A stretch of DNA of 64,000 nucleotides from Lewinellaceae bacterium (GCA_016712415.1 JADJRC010000001.1:124001-188000), one strand, 5' to 3'. Shown: positions 26,251 to 35,311, counted from the stretch's first letter. Notes: generated from the sequence alone by a model not told the origin. Translations and numbers: made by a program.

Positions 26251-26853
26251 TTATTCATAGAATGCGATTTCACACCAGGGCATGGCTTTTCCCAACGCGG
26301 CGACAATTTCCTTTGTCAGGTTGGAATCATCCCAGTGCTCTTTCAGTACCAGTTTCCTTAAATTCGACATTTGCTTAAAGGCCTCCACAGGAAGGGTGAC
26401 AAATTCATTTCCACTCAGGTTGAGCATTTGCAGGTTTTGCAGCCGGGCTATTTCCGGTGAAAGGTTGACTAATTCATTCCCGCTCAAATCCAGAACGGTC
26501 AACTGCTGCAAATGAAACAACTGATCCGGAAGCCCTTTTATCTTGTTGCCGTTCAGGAGCAAGGTTTTGAGATTTGCAGGGCTGCACCAGTATTCCAGTT
26601 CCTCACTACACCACTGAGATTCGGCGGACGGCTTTTCAGCCAGAAAGATCAGGTATTCCGAGTTTTCCAGACCCTCGCGGATCAGTTTCGGCAGACTGAC
26701 ATCCGGCTTCATGTGTTTTTCGTCCCGAAAAATGGATATTGGCCTGGCAAGCGTAGGTTTGGCATAGCGTTTTAGCGCAGTTTCCAAAGCAACGGCATGC
26801 CGGCGTCCATGCTCAGTATGTCGGTAGGAAATAAAAGCCTTGTATTTCATCAT
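26251..26853 (-). CDS. Truncated TIR domain fused to leucine-rich repeats
   Basis: A 200-residue protein. Residues 1-90 are the first half of a bacterial TIR domain: YKAFISYRHTEHGRRHA, RPISIFRDEKHMKPD, GLENSEYLIFLAEKPSAES and the QWCSEELEYW helix with the Glu expected to act in NAD cleavage. At residue 92 it passes straight into four leucine-rich repeats (LKTLLLNGNKIKGLP and LTVLDLSGNELVNL types) with a helical cap, so the last third of a normal TIR domain is missing. TIR proteins often act in bacterial immunity by consuming NAD or making cyclic-ADP-ribose signals. Whether this chimera is active is unknown. The start lies 13 bases from a dispersed repeat. Confidence 0.75.
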   Translation of the reverse strand: MMKYKAFISYRHTEHGRRHAVALETALKRYAKPTLARPISIFRDEKHMKPDVSLPKLIREGLENSEYLIFLAEKPSAESQWCSEELEYWCSPANLKTLLLNGNKIKGLPDQLFHLQQLTVLDLSGNELVNLSPEIARLQNLQMLNLSGNEFVTLPVEAFKQMSNLRKLVLKEHWDDSNLTKEIVAALGKAMPWCEIAFYE

Positions 26854-27240
26854 AGGGTTTAGGTATACTCAAAGTAAATTGGTTTACGAAAAAAACATCA
26901 ACACATTGATTTTCAACGCACTGTATTTTCGTGAGTTCTTAAATTCGGAGCATTCCGGTACTTAAACCGGAATACCACCTGGCTGCAATATTCGGCACTT
27001 CGAAAATCAATACCCCTTAAACCCGTTCACACACCCTTTATCGGCACAAATATGCGCAACCGGTTGCCTTTCGGCAACCCCAAAAATGCGCAGGAACAGC
27101 ATCCCTCCAAAAATCTGTCATTTGTCCGCCATATACCATTTTGGGTTAAAGTTCTTTTAACACCCCCCGGCATGGGCAGCGAACGCCGAAAACATTGTTT
27201 CTTTGCAAACCAAATTGTGATTCCCGACATTTATAGTCCT
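26854..27240. other. Divergent intergenic region with one dispersed repeat copy
   Basis: About 390 bases between the divergent TIR/LRR and dsbD genes. It holds dispersed-repeat copy 1 (26866-26962). The rest (26963-27240) shows no tRNA, hairpin terminator or clear complete promoter; TTTCTTTG near 27207-27214 is a one-mismatch -7 box for dsbD. Confidence 0.5.
26866..26962 (+). repeat. Dispersed intergenic repeat, copy 1
   Basis: Shares CTCAAAGTAAATTGGTTT, then CACATTGATTTTCAA, GCACTG and GGAG-ATTCCGGTA with copies at 30052-30138 (inverted) and 50881-50984. It lies directly upstream of the TIR/LRR gene. Confidence 0.75.
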
Positions 27241-29436
27241 ATGTATAAAGTCTTTCGCACACTCCTGCCTGCAGCCTTTCTGCTGCTTTTGGTCAACACG
27301 GCCATCGGCCAGAACCCCGTGAAATGGTCGTTCACCACCAAAGATGCCGGCAACTGCCAGGTTGACCTGATCCTGACCGGTACCATCGACGACGGGTGGT
27401 ACTCCTATTCGCAATTTCTCGAAAGCGATGAGGGACCGGTTGCGACGCAGCTGACTTTTGATCAGAAAGCGCATTTCAAACTGCTCGGAAAGGCAAAGGA
27501 AAGCGGCGACATTATCAAAGTGCACGACAAGGTGTTCGACATGGAACTCACCAAGTTCAAGCACAAGGCCGTATTCACCCAGCGTGTGGAGGTCAGCGAC
27601 CCGTCGCAACCCATCGAGGGCTATATCACCTACATGGTCTGCAACGATGAAATGTGCCTCCCGCCCCGGGATGTGGATTTCAAATTCACCGTAGGCGCCC
27701 TGAGCAATTGCGGCACCGCCCCGGCAAAAGGCGACGCTCCGAAGAATGAAACGCCTGCACCCGATTCGGGCGGCGACCAGGGCGCAGTAACACCGGATGC
27801 ATCGGAAACACAAATAACGGTGGAGAACACCGCTCCACAGGCCGAGGATAAGTTGGTTGCACCCGACGACCCTAATTTCAAGGGTTTTTTCATTTCCAAA
27901 CGCTCGGAGATTAACGCGGCTAAATTTGTCGGCGCCTGCGGCGATATGTCGGGCAGCAGTAGCGACGGCGCGTCGCTGGTATCGCTGTTCCTGTTCTGTT
28001 TTCTCGGCGGACTCATCGCCCTGCTCACACCCTGTGTGTTCCCGATGATCCCCATGACGGTCAGTTTCTTCGTAAAACGCTCGAAAGACCGCAAAACAGG
28101 CCTGCGCAATGCCTTCATCTACGCTGCCAGTATCGTACTGATCTTTCTGGCGCTGGGCACAGCCGTCACGGCTGCACTGGGCCCTACCGCCCTCAACGAC
28201 ATGAGCACCAACAAGTACTTCAACTTGTCGGTATTTGTGTTGCTGGTGGTATTCGCCTTTTCCTTTTTCGGCTTTTACGAGATCACCCTGCCCTCTTCAT
28301 GGGTGAACAAGAGCGATAAAATGGCCGATAAAGGCGGGCTGGTCGGCACTTTCTTCATGGCATTTACGCTGGTGCTGGTGTCGTTTTCCTGCACAGGCCC
28401 CATCGTCGGTACGCTGCTTGTGGAAGCGGCGCGATCCAATGCGGGCGCTGCGGTGCTCGGCTTTATCCCGGAGAAACCCGCGATCGGGATGCTCGGCTTC
28501 GGCCTGGGTCTGGCGCTTCCCTTCGGCCTGTTTGCGATGTTCCCCGGCTGGCTCAACTCACTGCCCAAATCGGGCGGCTGGATGGACAACCTGAAGATCA
28601 CGCTCGGTCTCGTGGAGCTGGCATTGGCCTTCAAATTCCTGAGCACCGCCGACATGGTGGAGCAATGGGGCATCCTGCGTTTCGAGACCTTCCTGGCGCT
28701 GTGGTGCCTGTTTGCACTGGCTTTGGCGCTGTATCAGCTCGGCATCATTCCCTGGAAAGGCAACAAAGGGCGCCCGGGCATCGGCCGCCTGGCGCTGGGT
28801 CTCAGTTCGCTGGCTTTTGCCGTGTATGTCGGCTGGGGCCTGTTGAACTACCAGTCGCTGTCGCTGCTGAGCGGTCTGGCGCCGCCGGTACACTACAGTT
28901 ACAAATACGCCGGCGAAAAACACAAACACGAAGGCCCCGGCTGTCCGCACGACCTCGACTGCTACCACGATTTCGACGAGGCGCTTGCCGAAGCAAAGCG
29001 CCAGAACAAGCCACTTTTTGTGGACTTTACGGGTCACGGCTGTGTGAACTGCCGCAAAATGGAAGAAAATGTATGGCCCTTGCCGGGCATCATCGATCAC
29101 CTGCGCAACAACTACGTGGTAGTGTCGCTATATGTAGATGAAAAGGTGCGCCTATTCCCCGAAAATCCCTTTGCTTACCTGCTCGACCCGAAAACGGGAC
29201 AAAAACTGCGCACTATCGGCAGCAAATGGAGCGCTTTCCAGGTCAATAACTTTGACGTAAGCGCCCAGCCCTACTACGTGCTTATGCACAACGACGGCAA
29301 AACGCTGCTCAACAAACCCACCGACTATCCCAACGGCCACGATCCCGCCGTCTACAAGGCATTCCTCGACTGCGGCTACGACGCTTTTCAGCGCTTGAAA
29401 GACGGCCAGGACAAGGAGTTAATCGGGGCGAAGTAA
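27241..29436 (+). CDS. dsbD: Thiol:disulfide interchange protein DsbD (cytochrome c biogenesis type)
   Basis: DsbD carries reducing power from cytoplasmic thioredoxin across the inner membrane to periplasmic disulfide proteins. The 731-residue protein has a signal peptide (about 1-21, ending AIGQ) and an N-terminal periplasmic domain with a Cys pair (VCNDEMCLPPRD). The membrane domain has about eight helices including LTPCVFPMIPMTVSFF and SFSCTGPIVGTLL. The C-terminal thioredoxin domain carries the redox motif CVNC at 601-604. A His/Cys-rich loop (HKHEGPGCPHDLDCYH) precedes that domain. The start at 27241 gives a proper signal peptide; a longer frame upstream does not. Confidence 0.93.
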   Translation: MYKVFRTLLPAAFLLLLVNTAIGQNPVKWSFTTKDAGNCQVDLILTGTIDDGWYSYSQFLESDEGPVATQLTFDQKAHFKLLGKAKESGDIIKVHDKVFDMELTKFKHKAVFTQRVEVSDPSQPIEGYITYMVCNDEMCLPPRDVDFKFTVGALSNCGTAPAKGDAPKNETPAPDSGGDQGAVTPDASETQITVENTAPQAEDKLVAPDDPNFKGFFISKRSEINAAKFVGACGDMSGSSSDGASLVSLFLFCFLGGLIALLTPCVFPMIPMTVSFFVKRSKDRKTGLRNAFIYAASIVLIFLALGTAVTAALGPTALNDMSTNKYFNLSVFVLLVVFAFSFFGFYEITLPSSWVNKSDKMADKGGLVGTFFMAFTLVLVSFSCTGPIVGTLLVEAARSNAGAAVLGFIPEKPAIGMLGFGLGLALPFGLFAMFPGWLNSLPKSGGWMDNLKITLGLVELALAFKFLSTADMVEQWGILRFETFLALWCLFALALALYQLGIIPWKGNKGRPGIGRLALGLSSLAFAVYVGWGLLNYQSLSLLSGLAPPVHYSYKYAGEKHKHEGPGCPHDLDCYHDFDEALAEAKRQNKPLFVDFTGHGCVNCRKMEENVWPLPGIIDHLRNNYVVVSLYVDEKVRLFPENPFAYLLDPKTGQKLRTIGSKWSAFQVNNFDVSAQPYYVLMHNDGKTLLNKPTDYPNGHDPAVYKAFLDCGYDAFQRLKDGQDKELIGAK

Positions 29437-29503
29437 TGGAGCAGCCAAATGACGTTGGATCAACCGGTCCGATTAAAGATTGAAATATGAATCCTTCTAA
29501 ACC

Positions 29504-30013
29504 CTACTTAACCTTGATCACCGGCTTCAGCTTATAGCCTCCGTTGCCGGTTTGCAATACCGACTGCTCGGCGTCAAAATCCAGTACCAGCGTATTGATA
29601 TCGAGGTTGAGGTGTTTGTTCACCTTGACCTTCAGCCCCGATTCCTGTGCGCTGGGGGTATCCATGTCGTACAGTACGCTATCGACCATCACAGAGTTAT
29701 TGTCACCGAGAATAAAACGCACCTCCTTTAGGGTATCAGTCGACATGACGCCTGTCGCCAGCAGGGTATCCACGCCATTCTGAAAATCAAGCAGGTTGTA
29801 TACACCGGCATTCGTGGCCAGGGTGATCCACTGGGCGGTATCGTTGGCGGTTTTGATCCGGATTTCCTGGATATCGACGTTGACCTGCTGGTAGTCGCCG
29901 GGGCCGTCGGTCAGGCGGATATTAAGGGTAACATCGTCGCTATTGTTGTCTTTGTTGCAAGAGAAGAAGGTGATTGCGCCGGCAGCCAGCAGGATTACGA
30001 GTACATTTTTCAT
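29504..30013 (-). CDS. DUF4382-family lipoprotein
   Basis: A 169-residue lipoprotein. The signal peptide ends in a lipobox-like ITFFSC with Cys at 19, followed by NKDNNSDDV, an Asn/Asp-rich linker. The mature domain matches DUF4382: VTLNIRLTDGPGDYQQVNVDIQEIRI and a hydrophobic-strand series ending GGYKLKPVIKV. Such proteins are surface or periplasmic and of unknown function. It is convergent with dsbD, and dispersed-repeat copy 2 lies 38 bases upstream of its start. Confidence 0.85.
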   Translation of the reverse strand: MKNVLVILLAAGAITFFSCNKDNNSDDVTLNIRLTDGPGDYQQVNVDIQEIRIKTANDTAQWITLATNAGVYNLLDFQNGVDTLLATGVMSTDTLKEVRFILGDNNSVMVDSVLYDMDTPSAQESGLKVKVNKHLNLDINTLVLDFDAEQSVLQTGNGGYKLKPVIKVK

Positions 30014-30051
30014 GTTGAAGACAGTTTGTAGTTAAAAATCGGATTGGGCAG

Positions 30052-30138
30052 GTATTATACCGGAATTCTCCGGATTTAAGAATTTACAGAACACCAGTGT
30101 ATTGAAAATCAATGTATTGTTGATCTTTTTTGGTTAGA
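30052..30138 (-). repeat. Dispersed intergenic repeat, copy 2 (inverted)
   Basis: In reverse orientation it reads ACATTGATTTTCAATACACTG, TTCTGTAAATTCTTAAATCC and GGAGAATTCCGGTAT, matching copies 1 and 3. It lacks their leading CTCAAAGTAAATTGG segment. Confidence 0.75.
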
Positions 30139-30241
30139 AATGGTACACATTTTTTTCAACAAACAGGAAGCGAGAGAAAAACGGGCAGTGTTAGCACCTC
30201 CCCCAAAACGCCCGCAGGCAACACATATTTCCAGTAAAATT

Positions 30242-30280
30242 AAAAACGGCTGTCTTCCCGGTGGAAAACAGCCGTTTTTA
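30242..30280 (-). terminator. Rho-independent terminator of the M23 peptidase gene
   Basis: Perfect inverted arms AAAACGGCTGT and ACAGCCGTTTT around a GC-rich loop, flanked by A runs on the left and T runs on the right. It lies 41 bases downstream of the peptidase stop codon and could work in both directions. Confidence 0.8.
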
Positions 30281-30320
30281 AACAGAACTGACAGGTAAGC
30301 GACATTTTGCCGCTGCGGCA

Positions 30321-31679
30321 TCACGCCTTCTGTAAAGCTTCCGTTTTTGCCTGCTCGATCTCTTCGTGCGTACGGTACGGTACCGCGTTCAATTGTTGGA
30401 TCAGTTGGTCGCGCACGACCTTAAACTCTTCCAGCACAGCACCCTTAATGGGTTCAGGCTGCGGGAGATTCAGGCGCAGGTGGTCCACCTCGCGGCCGTT
30501 TTTCCAGAAGCGGAAACACACGTGCGGGCCGGTCGCAAGTCCTGTGGAACCGACATAGCCGATCGTCTGGCCCTGCGCCACCCGTGTACCGGGACGGATG
30601 CCTTTTGCAAAACCGCTCATGTGCAGGTACTGCGTTTGATAGGTGCCATCGTGCCGTATCTTCACGAAATTGCCGTTGCCGCCCCTTCGCGTGGCTTCCA
30701 GTACGGTTCCTTCTGCTACAGCCATGATGGGTGTGCCCCGTGGTGCGGCGTAGTCGGTGCCGAGATGTGCCTTGTGGTAGCCGAGTACCGGGTGCAGGCG
30801 GTGCAGGTTGTAGCGGCTGCTGATGCGCGAATATTTGAGCGGCGACTTCAGGAAAGCCTTGCGCGCAGGCCGGCCATCGAAGTCAAAATAGGTCGTTTTT
30901 TCGCCTTCTTTTTCAAAATTGAAGGCATAGGATTCCTTGCCGTCGCGCTCGTACACCGCTGCAATGATCTTGCCTGTACCGACAGGTTCGCCCTCTACGT
31001 AATGCTGCTCGTATACCACCTTGAAGCGATCGCCCTGTTTCTGGTGGTAGAAATCGACAGAGGTAGACAACACGTCGATCATGCCGTCGGCGAGTTCGTC
31101 ACTCAGGCCATTGTCCATGAGCGCCTGCCAGAAATTTGTTTCGAGCACGCCTGACGCGGAGGCTATCACCGTCTTCACATCGCGTTTCACCAGATTTACC
31201 TGGAAGGGCTCTTTTAGTTGAAACAGGACGTATTCATACGGCGAGGGTTCGTACACCAGGTAGTCGGGCGACTGTCCCTGCACGAAAGACAGGAAATTCA
31301 GTTTGCGGCCCCTGCGCATGGAGGTGATGTTGAATTTGCCCTTGCAATGCTCGACAATCGTATTGACCTGGGGATAGGTAAGCCCCTGTTTCATCAGAAT
31401 TTCACCCAGCACGTCTCCGGATTTCAATTCGATGTCAAACAGGTGAAATTCGTCTGTTGCAAAACCCCAGCGCATGTGTTCCGGTACAACGGGCAACGCG
31501 TCGAGTGTGGGTGCAGCAAAGGCCAAAGCGGCAGCCTGGCGGTTTTTGGAGAGATGGAGTGTTGCTGCGATAACACAGGTGGAAAATGCAGCGCCGGCGG
31601 CGATTACAAGAATCTTGCGAATGCCGACCTGCTTAAGGCGCCGCAGCCACTGCTGCGACTGGTTACTGTCTGATTTCAC
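30321..31679 (-). CDS. M23-family peptidoglycan endopeptidase-like protein, membrane-anchored
   Basis: A 452-residue inner-membrane-anchored protein with one membrane helix (about 22-42). A region of about 200 residues follows that begins with an opacity/LysM-like part (KSGDVLGEILMKQGLTYPQV), then the LytM domain. The zinc motif HLGTDYAAPRG gives ligands H305 and D309, QYLHM at about 350-354 gives a catalytic His, and the final motif is GPHVCFRF rather than GxHLHFE. Cys388 therefore replaces the third zinc-ligand His. Related proteins cut peptide cross-bridges or act as enzymatically dead regulators. The first His is kept, so activity is uncertain. It closes with a strong terminator. Confidence 0.85.
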   Translation of the reverse strand: MKSDSNQSQQWLRRLKQVGIRKILVIAAGAAFSTCVIAATLHLSKNRQAAALAFAAPTLDALPVVPEHMRWGFATDEFHLFDIELKSGDVLGEILMKQGLTYPQVNTIVEHCKGKFNITSMRRGRKLNFLSFVQGQSPDYLVYEPSPYEYVLFQLKEPFQVNLVKRDVKTVIASASGVLETNFWQALMDNGLSDELADGMIDVLSTSVDFYHQKQGDRFKVVYEQHYVEGEPVGTGKIIAAVYERDGKESYAFNFEKEGEKTTYFDFDGRPARKAFLKSPLKYSRISSRYNLHRLHPVLGYHKAHLGTDYAAPRGTPIMAVAEGTVLEATRRGGNGNFVKIRHDGTYQTQYLHMSGFAKGIRPGTRVAQGQTIGYVGSTGLATGPHVCFRFWKNGREVDHLRLNLPQPEPIKGAVLEEFKVVRDQLIQQLNAVPYRTHEEIEQAKTEALQKA

Positions 31680-31982
31680 GGTGTGTAAGTAAGATTAAGA
31701 GTGCTCCGCAAACCGCTTTGAACGGTTCTGCGTTATCCGGGGCTGCGGCAAAAATAGAATTGCATTTTGGTTTTCTATCAATTGTGGCAAGTATTTTAAC
31801 TAACAGCTATTTCCCGCATTTATCCGCAAAATGTTGATAACCTGTCCCTTCAATGTGATATTTTTTTAAAAACAAGGCCAGAAAGTGCTCTGCTCGTCGC
31901 AATCTGGCGCTGATTTCCACGCAAACACATGCCCGGAACAGCTGCCGGCCTTACCTTTCTGCCCTCAAAATCGATAGCGACC
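31680..31982. other. Divergent intergenic region
   Basis: About 300 AT-rich bases between the divergent M23 and laminin-B-like genes. It must hold promoters for both, but no complete TTG/TAnnTTTG pair was found. Two DnaA-box-like words (TTATCCGCA at 31820-31828, TGTTGATAA at 31832-31840) are probably chance. Confidence 0.4.
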
Positions 31983-33683
31983 ATGCGATTTCCCGCGTTA
32001 TTATTGCTGCTCTTTTCCACCGCCGCGTTTGCACAAACCAGCACTTTCGACATCGGCAACGAAGGCTGGGGAACCTCGGGCGACGCCACCAGCCCTACGG
32101 CCGCATGGCTCGCCAACGGCGGCAATCCAGGCGGCTATATCCGGGTCACCGACCAGTCGGTAGGCGGTACCTGGTACTTTCAGGCGCCTTCCAAATACCA
32201 CGGCGCCAAATGCGACGCCTACGACACCTACCTGCGCTACGACCAGTTTGTAAGTGATACCAACAACCAGCAACTCTTCGGCGGCGACCCCGACGTGATC
32301 CTTTTCGGCGGCGGATTGCAACTGGTATTCGACAACGCCGTTACGCCGGGACTTACCTGGACGCATTACGACATCCTCCTGCGCGAAGACGCAGGCTGGC
32401 ACAAAACCACTCTGAACGGACCGGTACCGACCCAGGCGGAGTTCCGGGCGGCCCTGGCGAATATTGCCGGTATTCGCATCCGCGGGGAGTACCGCGCACA
32501 GGCCGATTTCGGCGGACTGGATAATTTTGTCCTGGAAAGCAATTTCGGTTTTGATCTTGACGGCGACGACAGCTCGGGCGCCTACGACGGTGATTTTCTG
32601 GCAGATACGAGTTGTATCCCCTACAGTGTAATCGCCGACCTGGATGCCGACCTGTTTTCAGGAAAACCCATCGACTCTGTTATTATACGTATCCTGTACG
32701 CCACTTCGGACGAGGTGCTGGAACTGGATGCCATACCCGGCGCGCTCGACGTTATGGCGCCCAACCCGCAGCAACTGAAACTGGTCAACGGCGGCGGCGC
32801 AGATGCATCCGACTTTCTCCAGGCGATACAACTGATGCATTACAGCGACCTGTCACCCAATCCCGTCCGCGGCGAACGGCTCATTGAGTTTCGGGTATAT
32901 ACCGTGTGTGGTGAGGTAGCCATACGGTACGCCTACCTGCCGATCTACCCGCCACCCAACGCAGGATTGCCGGGGGATACTACCGTTTGTGCGGACAGTC
33001 CGCCCTTCGACCTGTTTGGCCTGCTCGGCGGGACGCCCGAACCCGATGGCTACTGGCAACCTCAGTTGCCGGGTACCGGCGGTCTGTTCAATCCTCAAAA
33101 AGACCCGTCCGGTACATATGCCTACATGGTGCCTGCCGCCGGCGATTGCCCGGGCGATACGACAATTGTCGAGGTAAAGGTCATTCAGCCCTTTCATCTG
33201 GGCAACGACACGACGATCTGTTACGATGATCTGCTGACGCTGACGGTTCCACCCGGACTCACGGATTGGCATTGGAGCGACGGCAGTAACCGGCCTGATC
33301 TCCGGGTCGCAACACCCGGCACCTATGGTCTGAGCGGAAATATCGGCGCCTGTAGTTTTGCCGACAGCGTACGGGTCGACTTTTACACCTGCAAAGCCTG
33401 CGCATTTTACACGCCCAACGTCTTTTCTCCCAACGACGACGGGGTGAACGATCTCTGGCAGGTGTTCCTGCCCTGTGCCTGGCAACAGTTCAAGCTGGAA
33501 ATATATGACCGCTGGGGCAGCCTCGTTTTTGCTTCCGACGATCCGGAAAAAGGCTGGGACGGGCGGACGCAGGGTCGTGAACCGCTGCAGGGCGTGTACG
33601 TTTGGCGCCTGGAATGGACGGGTGAACTATTCGGCGTACCGAAAAAGTACAGCAAGGAAGGGGATGTGACGGTGGTGCGATAA
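31983..33683 (+). CDS. Secreted laminin-B-like protein with type IX secretion C-terminal domain
   Basis: A 566-residue exported protein with a signal peptide cleaved near residue 18 (TAAFA/QT). The first domain (about 20-190) matches the laminin-B fold: GWGTSGDATSPTAAW, GGYIRVTDQSVGGTWYFQAP and LDNFVLESN. A middle part resembles cohesin/PKD-like beta domains with Asp-rich loops. The last 90 residues are a gliding-motility-type C-terminal domain: FYTPNVFSPNDDGVNDLWQV, QFKLEIYDRWGSLVF, GVYVWRLEW and a basic end, the type B signal for export by the type IX system. A surface or extracellular adhesive role is likely. The ATG at 31983 gives the signal peptide. Confidence 0.85.
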   Translation: MRFPALLLLLFSTAAFAQTSTFDIGNEGWGTSGDATSPTAAWLANGGNPGGYIRVTDQSVGGTWYFQAPSKYHGAKCDAYDTYLRYDQFVSDTNNQQLFGGDPDVILFGGGLQLVFDNAVTPGLTWTHYDILLREDAGWHKTTLNGPVPTQAEFRAALANIAGIRIRGEYRAQADFGGLDNFVLESNFGFDLDGDDSSGAYDGDFLADTSCIPYSVIADLDADLFSGKPIDSVIIRILYATSDEVLELDAIPGALDVMAPNPQQLKLVNGGGADASDFLQAIQLMHYSDLSPNPVRGERLIEFRVYTVCGEVAIRYAYLPIYPPPNAGLPGDTTVCADSPPFDLFGLLGGTPEPDGYWQPQLPGTGGLFNPQKDPSGTYAYMVPAAGDCPGDTTIVEVKVIQPFHLGNDTTICYDDLLTLTVPPGLTDWHWSDGSNRPDLRVATPGTYGLSGNIGACSFADSVRVDFYTCKACAFYTPNVFSPNDDGVNDLWQVFLPCAWQQFKLEIYDRWGSLVFASDDPEKGWDGRTQGREPLQGVYVWRLEWTGELFGVPKKYSKEGDVTVVR

Positions 33684-33791
33684 TTAAACAACTTCCTGAG
33701 CCCGCTTGCTGGCATCCAAAATGGTCAAACCGATAATTTCACCCTGCCCGTAACGGACAATTACGTTGTCTTCTGTCAATTCACTGGCTAG
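33684..33791 (-). pseudogene. Remnant of a DUF2283-family small protein
   Basis: Directly after the M20 peptidase stop codon the reverse strand encodes SELTEDNVIVRYGQGEIIGL followed by TILDASKRAQEVV and a stop. This resembles the C-terminal half of DUF2283 proteins (self-contained proteins of about 65 residues). The N-terminal half is missing and no start codon is present. It may be left from a deletion that joined two genes. Confidence 0.5.
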
Positions 33792-35087
33792 CTACTTTTT
33801 TCCGAAATAGTCCAATACCAGATAGCAAAACGCCCGCACCCCGAGTTTCAATCCGCTTTCGTCGATGTAAAAATCGGGCGTGTGGTGTGCGGCCACATCC
33901 GTTGCCTTTTTCCCCTTGGGCATGCCGCCCAGGAAAAAGTAGAACGACGGCACTTTTTGTCCGAAAAAGGCAAAGTCTTCCGCGCCGGTCACGGCTTTAC
34001 GCTCGATCACATTTGCCGTTCCTGCTGCTTCATGCAGGGAGGGCAGCACTCGTTCCGTCAGGGCCGGATCGTTGTAGGTGATAGGCGTTTTGTTCTCGAT
34101 GCGCACTTCCGCAGTAGCGCCGGCGCTCTCGGCGATTTTCTGCGCAGTGAGTACTACCTTCTCGTGAATGATGCGCTGCATGGCGGTATCAAGCGTGCGG
34201 ATCGTGCCCACCATTTCCGCCGATTCCGGGATAATGTTGGCACGCACGCCGCTTTCGATCTTGCCGACCGTCACCACTGCCGGCTGTTCGGTGAGGTTCA
34301 CCTGGCGGCTTACGATGGTCTGTAAACCTTCAATGATCTGTGCCGACACCACAATGGGGTCTACCCCGCTCCAGGGCTGTGAGCCGTGCGACTGTTTGCC
34401 ATGCACGGAAATGTAAAACCAGTCGGATGCCGCCATGGTGCCGCCGGGGCGGTATTTGATCTGGCCCACTTCCGTCTGTGAGTTGATGTGCAGGCCGAAC
34501 ATGGCCTCAATTTTGGGATTGTCGAGCACGCCTTCCTTAACCATGAGTTCGGCGCCACCCTCTTCGCCTTCCGGCGCACCCTCTTCGGCAGGCTGAAATA
34601 CGAATACGACCGTACCCGCCAGGTCTTTTTTCATATTGGAGAGCACCTCTGCCGTACCCATCAGGATAGCGACGTGCGTATCGTGGCCGCAGGCGTGCAT
34701 CACGCCGACCTCCGCGCCGTTATAGGTCGATTTGGCGATCGATTTGAACGGCAGGTCCACCCGTTCGACAACCGGCAGGGCGTCCATATCGGCACGCAGA
34801 CCGATGACGGGGCCGGGTTTGCCGCCGCGCAGGATGCCGACGACACCCGTTTTGGCCACGCCGGTGCGCACTTCCAGACCAAGTGCGCGCAGATGAGCCG
34901 CTACTTTTTCCGCCGTTTTGAATTCGCGGTTGCTGAGTTCGGGGTGTTCGTGAAAATCGCGGCGCCAGGCGATGACATTGGGCTCTACGGCATCGGTGAG
35001 GCGGTCGGCCTGGGGTTTGAGTGCTTGCTGAGCCCGTAACCCGGGAGCGCAAAGGGCAAACAATAAGAGAAGGTATCCGTACTTCAT
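33792..35087 (-). CDS. M20 family amidohydrolase (hippurate/N-acyl amino acid hydrolase-like), exported
   Basis: A 431-residue exported metallohydrolase with a signal peptide at about 1-20 (LLLLFALCAPGLRA/QQ). The mature enzyme follows the M20D pattern: DFHEHPELSNREF (about 44-56), the metal motif GLRADMDALPVVE, MHACGHDTHVAILMG with the zinc-binding CGHDTH, FQPAEEG with the catalytic Glu pair, and TGAEDFAFFG near the end. Such enzymes remove acyl groups from amino acids, and the periplasmic location suggests nutrient scavenging. The ATG at 35087 gives the signal peptide. Confidence 0.92.
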   Translation of the reverse strand: MKYGYLLLLFALCAPGLRAQQALKPQADRLTDAVEPNVIAWRRDFHEHPELSNREFKTAEKVAAHLRALGLEVRTGVAKTGVVGILRGGKPGPVIGLRADMDALPVVERVDLPFKSIAKSTYNGAEVGVMHACGHDTHVAILMGTAEVLSNMKKDLAGTVVFVFQPAEEGAPEGEEGGAELMVKEGVLDNPKIEAMFGLHINSQTEVGQIKYRPGGTMAASDWFYISVHGKQSHGSQPWSGVDPIVVSAQIIEGLQTIVSRQVNLTEQPAVVTVGKIESGVRANIIPESAEMVGTIRTLDTAMQRIIHEKVVLTAQKIAESAGATAEVRIENKTPITYNDPALTERVLPSLHEAAGTANVIERKAVTGAEDFAFFGQKVPSFYFFLGGMPKGKKATDVAAHHTPDFYIDESGLKLGVRAFCYLVLDYFGKK

Positions 35088-35148
35088 GCTGTTTTTTGGG
35101 AGCCAAAGTAATATAGAGAAGTGGTTATACAAAGCGCTTGGGGAGGGT

Positions 35149-35196
35149 ATCGTCATTCGTCATTATCGTCATTCGTCATTGTCGTCATTCGTCATT
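35149..35196 (+). repeat. Three tandem 16-bp repeats
   Basis: Three adjacent copies of ATCGTCATTCGTCATT (third with a G at position 1) followed by a partial copy. They lie between the M20 gene and the ABC-F gene. The next 100 bases contain irregular AACTTCAAAC-type repeats. Confidence 0.85.
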
Positions 35197-35311
35197 GTCG
35201 ATAATGCTCAAATTATTGATGATTTCGGTTTTGACGACTCCTGCATCGGCAGTACAACTTATTTCAAACGCCAAACTTCAAACTCTGAACTTTAAACTCA
35301 CAACTTCAAAC

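Larger units (their letters stand above)
30014..30320. other. Intergenic region with repeat copy 2 and a terminator
   Basis: About 300 bases between two reverse-strand genes. It contains dispersed-repeat copy 2 (30052-30138), some 100 bases without recognisable signals (30139-30241), and a hairpin terminator (30242-30280) that closes the M23 peptidase gene. Confidence 0.6.

Noticed and set aside
31820..31840. Replication origin from two DnaA-box-like words
   Set aside because: Only two words, one with a mismatch in the core, in an ordinary divergent promoter region; the 63.6-63.9-kb cluster is stronger.
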